DNA from: Polyporus tsugae
Taxonomy: Eukaryota; Basidiomycota; Agaricomycetes; Polyporales; Polyporaceae
Length of the DNA stretch: 64,000 nucleotides
Direction of reading: 5' to 3'
Assembly (NCBI GenBank): GCA_024305745.1
Contig: JAHRBS010000013.1
Location: forward strand, 1,736,001-1,800,000
In this document: positions 60,061 to 64,000 of the stretch, piece by piece
How the letters are laid out: every line of letters begins with the position of its first letter
Numbering within the stretch: the first letter of the stretch is position 1
Translations under genes and position numbers: made by a program
The notes under the pieces: generated by a model
Told to the model about the DNA's origin: nothing
What the model saw: the letters and a program-made list of their open reading frames with translations, nothing else
The model's database searches: none

Positions 60061-61611
60061 TCATTCAGCCTTCGCCGGACGGATCGCTTGAGCGGCGGGC
60101 CACTTGTCGAAGCGACCAGCCATCGGGAAGTTGAAAACGTACTCCGAACCATCACCCTTCGGTACAAGCGCTGTCAGAATCCGAGATTTCGCAGCAAAAC
60201 GGTACAGGGGCATAAGTACTAAGTACTCACAATGTAGGCGTGGGGGAAGCCAAGCTCGAAAGGTACGGCGCCCTCGATCTTCTCGATGTGCTCCGGGGTG
60301 AGCACGATGTCGAGCGCCTGGATGTTCGCGTGCAGATGCTCGACCTTGCGGCCACCGACGATGGGGAAGACGTAGGGGACCTTTTGCATCACATATGCGA
60401 TCGCGACTGGGCTTAAGTAGTACAAATCAGCGTCGGGAACAGGAACGCATGGACGAGAGCGGGGCGTGGTGTTCATACACTTGAACGTACCAGCCTGGAT
60501 GTTGGTCGCGCCGACTTCAGCAGCGACCGCCTCGAGGACCTTGGCCACCTTCTTGTGCTTCTCGTCCCGCTCCCAAGACGGAGTCATGAGTTGGCGGCCT
60601 GTCCACGCACCTCCGTCAGCCTCCTTGCCATTGGCAATCTGGCAAAAGCGAGCGACCCGTGATACGCACCCTTCTCGCCGGTCTCGCGCCGCTTTTCCTC
60701 CTCGGCGTCGCTGCGGATCTTGCCTGAGGCGAGGACGTTCCACGGGCAGATCGCCATGCCTTCGGCCTTGGCCATGGGGATGATATCGCGCTCGAGGTCA
60801 CGCTCCACGCGCCTTGGTAGACGACAAAGGGCGTCTTGCCCGTCTGGCGGGCGTACATGTTCGCCTTGGAGACGATCCATGCTGGCGCGTCGGAGATACC
60901 CTGCGGATGAATTTATTATCAAGGTGAAGAGGCTATTTACTTGAGCTGAGGATGACCCATACCAGATACAAAACCTTTCCGGAGGCTACGAGGTGATGGA
61001 GGCCGTTCATGACCTCTTCGACGCCGCACGTCCAGTCCCACTGGGGTAGTTAAATGAACACTCTCGGAAATGACGATAGCAGGCAGGCGTACCCAGTGAA
61101 CGTAGAGGATGTCGATGTAGTCTGTGCGCAGCTTCTTGAGCGATTTCTCGACCGAAATGTGCAGGTTCTTCAGGTTGTTCCCGATAAAGTGCGTCTTCTG
61201 CTTGACGCTCTGGTCGGTGGCCTTGTAGAGCGTAGTATACTGATTTACAAAACGTTATATTTATATGACTGCCTCAGCATTGTTAAAACCAACAAACTAA
61301 CTAACCTTGGTCGCCACGACGATCTGGTCGCGGATCCCACGAGCCTCCATCCACTCGCCGATGAACTCCTCGGAGGACTCCTCCTGGTAGTTGTTCGCGG
61401 TTTCGATGAAGTTTCCCCCCGCCTCGAAGTACGCGTCGAGCAACTTGAAGCTGGAGTCTTTGTCCATTGCGCCCATGCCGAGCGGCCCCCACTTGTCTCC
61501 GATACTCATGCCTCCGAGGACGATGGGCGAGACGTGGATGCCAGCGAGGGGGGTGAGCTGGCTGTAGCGGCCGAGCTTGGTTGCGGGAGGAGGTGCCTGG
61601 GGAAAAGACAT
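60061..61611 (-). CDS. Aldo/keto reductase, aryl-alcohol-dehydrogenase type
   Basis: An NADP(H)-dependent reductase of aldehydes, AAD branch, common in wood-decay fungi. From [20 protein letters not shown] it has [19 protein letters not shown], then [14 protein letters not shown] where the catalytic Tyr is present but the usual Asp of FID is Glu. The catalytic Lys follows in VATKYTTLYK and the His in [13 protein letters not shown]. Later come [39 protein letters not shown] and [13 protein letters not shown]. The cofactor-binding end is [20 protein letters not shown], then a [20 protein letters not shown] segment. It ends with AIRPAKAE and TGA. About six introns, several near 60410-60680 placed from the frame shifts only. 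Confidence 0.87.
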
Positions 61612-62862
61612 GATGGTTGAGTCACAGAGAAGAGTGTGTCTGTTGGAGGGCCTGCGCTGAGCAATGCCATTCTTATACCACAATCGCGCGGTGGTAGCTG
61701 AGTAACCTCAGATGACGCACGGTCCGCCAAGGGTTCTCAATGTAGCTCCGTACGTCAGAGAAATTCAATGTGTTGCACAGATGAACCGTCTGTGCAACTT
61801 CCTTACTCACCGGTGGGGAAGTGCGTTATTGCCCGGCCGGTCGGACGCGCCTCCTCTCGGCCGCTTGTCGCGCCGGGTTTAGCGTAGCCTGAAATGAGCG
61901 GGGTCGATTCAACATTTAAGGCCTTCTGCATTATGGAGAACAACTCACTGTCCATTGTATGGATCTTTGGGCTAGGCTCAGAAGGGGACGTGTGGTTGAA
62001 CACGAGATTCTCAATCACCACACTAAGAGCGCAAGTCTTTGAATTAGTGTCAACGAAGACAGCGGACTCCAGTGATTGAAAAGTACCAGTCCAATCGAGA
62101 CAAAATGGAGCTCTTGCCGAAAGTTTCGCGTCGTATACGACACTGCCACATTGTCCACTATCCGATCGGAGACCTCATAGGCATTATGCCCCCTCCCCCT
62201 GCCCTTGTGAAAATCAGTACGTAGTCAACATCAAGTCAACATGGCCGTTCCGTCCCGTCTTCGTACGCGGACTGGCGCGCAGGGAGCTGTGACAGTGCTA
62301 CATCCGCCAGGTTGCCTGCTGGGCCCGCCGGTGACCTTGGCAATGCGAGGACAATCTTTGCTAACGCTACGCGGGGTTGCGGTCACTTGCCTTTTTGCCG
62401 ATCGTTGTCGAGCCTAAGGTAGGCCGAGGCCAGGAAATGCTCTTGCATGCTGGACGAGGATGCTGGAGTTTCTTGATCATGATCGTCTGAGTAGTCGTGT
62501 TTACCCACCTGGGATGTCGCCGTCATTTTTAGGCGTCATCGCACCCACCCGTTCAGCAGCTTCGTATGGGGGACCCGCCAGGATAACGGTCGGACTGCTT
62601 CCCAATTTGATCGCTTGCCCTGCGGCCACACATGGGCGAGACTGCCGCTGCTCCCCGTTCCTCGCCGTCGCAGCGACCGGTCCATAACTTTGGCGCAGTC
62701 CAGGGAAGGTATGGATGAAAATCCTGATGAAAATCCACTAAACATACTGGTACATTGAATACATGCAGTGCGATTTGATGACTGGGGGACATACCATTAA
62801 TAATTTACTATTCCGATGCTGAGCAAATCCGATAGATTGTCCCGTGAAACACGAATCTCGAA
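61612..62862. other. 1.25-kb spacer
   Basis: It lies upstream of the aldo/keto reductase and downstream of the right-edge gene. No supported gene or RNA. Confidence 0.45.
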
Positions 62863-64000
62863 TCATAGCTGACCCGCCTCCGGGCACGATGACCCTCCCC
62901 ACACCTCCCTCCACGCCTGACTGCTCTTCGCACACACCTCCCCGACGACGCGCCACAGCCCGACGAGGCCCGGCACATCTAGGATAGGGAGCGGCATGTC
63001 GGGCGAATTGGGTATGCATACCGCGAGCCCCGCGCGGAGCGACCGCAGAGCGGATTTCGACGGGTCCGAGAAGGATGCAAGGAGCCTTGGCAGACCATGC
63101 TCCTCCTCGTCCGCACTCGTGCTCGCATCTGTGTCTGTGCCGCTCTCGCTACTGCCGTCCTGCTCGTCTACACCAGCGGGGGGCATTCCCCGGGATAGAA
63201 GTTGCGCGGTCGTATGCCCCGGGAACAGGACCGACTCGGCTTCTCCTGGGTCAGAATGCGTAAGGAGATGTAGCGCGGGGCTATCTAGGTCGACAGACAG
63301 CAGAGAAGAGAAGAATGACAAGAGTGGGATGTGGATACGTGGATGGGGCGAGGCCCGGCGGGCAGAGGGGGGCGCGAGGGAGGACGAGACGCTGCTGTTC
63401 GTCCGGATGCGAGAGTGCGAGCGAGAACGTCGCTGTGGTCGGAGGACCCAGTAATGTTTTGCGGCGGTGTTGGGGGATTGGGGTGCGGAGAGCTTGCGTG
63501 CGCGATGAGGTGTTCGGAGTGGACTCACGAAAGAAACGTCGATGTTCCCCGCGCCGATGCGTTGCACCTGCTCCTCGAGCACCCACGACTCGTCGTCCGT
63601 GGCTGACGAGCCTGCGGTGTGATCTGAGTCTGTGCTGAGCTCCCATAGCTCGACGTCGATCTCCACTTCGTTGTCCGAAACTTGGGATACACGGTGTCGT
63701 GTGATCTCCCCGCCGCCGTCGGAGGTGGATGTAGCAGCACCCGTGGCGTTGGACGAAGTCCGGCGGCATGAGCGGGAAGAAACCGAATCTGACGGCTGAA
63801 AATCGGTGGGCACGGAGAAGAGACTTGATCCGGGGCTTAGGGGGCTGGGAGGACTCGAGGGTGGGTTGGGGAAGATGTAAATGGAATGGTCGGGGGATAA
63901 GGGGTTCAAGGACCTCATCAAGTTGTCGTGAGTGCCATTTCCGTCATGCTCTGCAGCCAATGAAGGTGTCCTCGACACTGGTGATGGGCGTTGATGAACG
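62863..64000 (-). CDS. Disordered protein of unknown function, 5' partial
   Basis: A single open frame of more than 370 codons ends at TGA/TAG 62863 and remains open to the right edge, so the start may lie outside; an internal ATG (MRSLNPLSPDHS, about 63918) is possible. The left two thirds are Ser/Pro-rich and disordered, with an acidic stretch (DNEVEIDVELWELSTDSD). A short helical core follows: IPLLSFFSSLLSVDL, a Ser/Glu-rich acidic loop, LPRLLASFSDPSKSALRSLR and VPGLVGLWRVVGEVCAKSSQ. I recognise no family. The hydrophobic C-terminal helices are amphipathic rather than membrane-spanning. Confidence 0.6.
   Translation of the reverse strand, partial: VHQRPSPVSRTPSLAAEHDGNGTHDNLMRSLNPLSPDHSIYIFPNPPSSPPSPLSPGSSLFSVPTDFQPSDSVSSRSCRRTSSNATGAATSTSDGGGEITRHRVSQVSDNEVEIDVELWELSTDSDHTAGSSATDDESWVLEEQVQRIGAGNIDVSFVSPLRTPHRARKLSAPQSPNTAAKHYWVLRPQRRSRSHSRIRTNSSVSSSLAPPSARRASPHPRIHIPLLSFFSSLLSVDLDSPALHLLTHSDPGEAESVLFPGHTTAQLLSRGMPPAGVDEQDGSSESGTDTDASTSADEEEHGLPRLLASFSDPSKSALRSLRAGLAVCIPNSPDMPLPILDVPGLVGLWRVVGEVCAKSSQAWREVWGGSSCPEAGQL

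Overview
This window is nuclear DNA from a filamentous basidiomycete, most likely an agaricomycete and possibly a wood-decay polypore. The evidence is the gene structure and content. Genes are cut by many short GT-AG introns of about 50-70 nt, coding sequence is GC-rich, a DUF6535 membrane protein is present (a family I know only from Basidiomycota), and there are two P450s of basidiomycete type, an aryl-alcohol-dehydrogenase-like aldo/keto reductase and Zn2Cys6 regulators. I see no bacterial operons, CRISPR arrays or intact transposons. I joined exons by hand from open frames, splice-site sequence and phase, so exact 5' ends are the least certain part.

Layout. 0-12.3 kb: the 3' part of a DUF4436-like membrane protein, a derlin, a PaaI/ACOT13-type thioesterase (minus), a TmpA-like membrane flavin oxidoreductase, an AidB-like acyl-CoA dehydrogenase, and the proteasome chaperone Nas2/PSMD9 (minus). 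12.5-24 kb: the ER glucosyltransferase ALG6, a cytochrome P450 (minus) divergent from a dimeric alpha-beta-barrel protein, an orphan gene, and the DUF6535 protein (minus). 24.7-32.5 kb: ribosomal protein uL22 (RPL17), the NuA4 subunit Eaf7 (minus), a tiny acidic lysine-free protein, and dihydroxy-acid dehydratase ILV3 (minus). 33.8-45.1 kb: a Zn2Cys6 regulator, a septin-like GTPase fused in frame to two Zn2Cys6 clusters, and a second septin-like gene, all on the plus strand. 45.5-51.8 kb: chorismate mutase ARO7 (minus), THI4, and an NDP-kinase-like protein that lacks the catalytic histidine (minus). 51.8-55.3 kb is gene-free, with a broken tRNA-like sequence and degenerate repeats. 55.3-64 kb: a second P450, TAM41, an aldo/keto reductase (minus), and a disordered protein running off the right edge.

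Most genes are housekeeping and unrelated in pathway (ER quality control and N-glycosylation, proteasome assembly, branched-chain and aromatic amino acids, thiamine, cardiolipin precursor supply). I see no secondary-metabolite core gene beside the P450s. The notable locus is 33.8-45.1 kb. Three Zn2Cys6 clusters there are interrupted at the same codon in the same phase, two of them sit on a septin-like protein whose P-loop looks damaged, and a septin paralogue with an intact P-loop lies just downstream. That is the best candidate for an undescribed system in the window.
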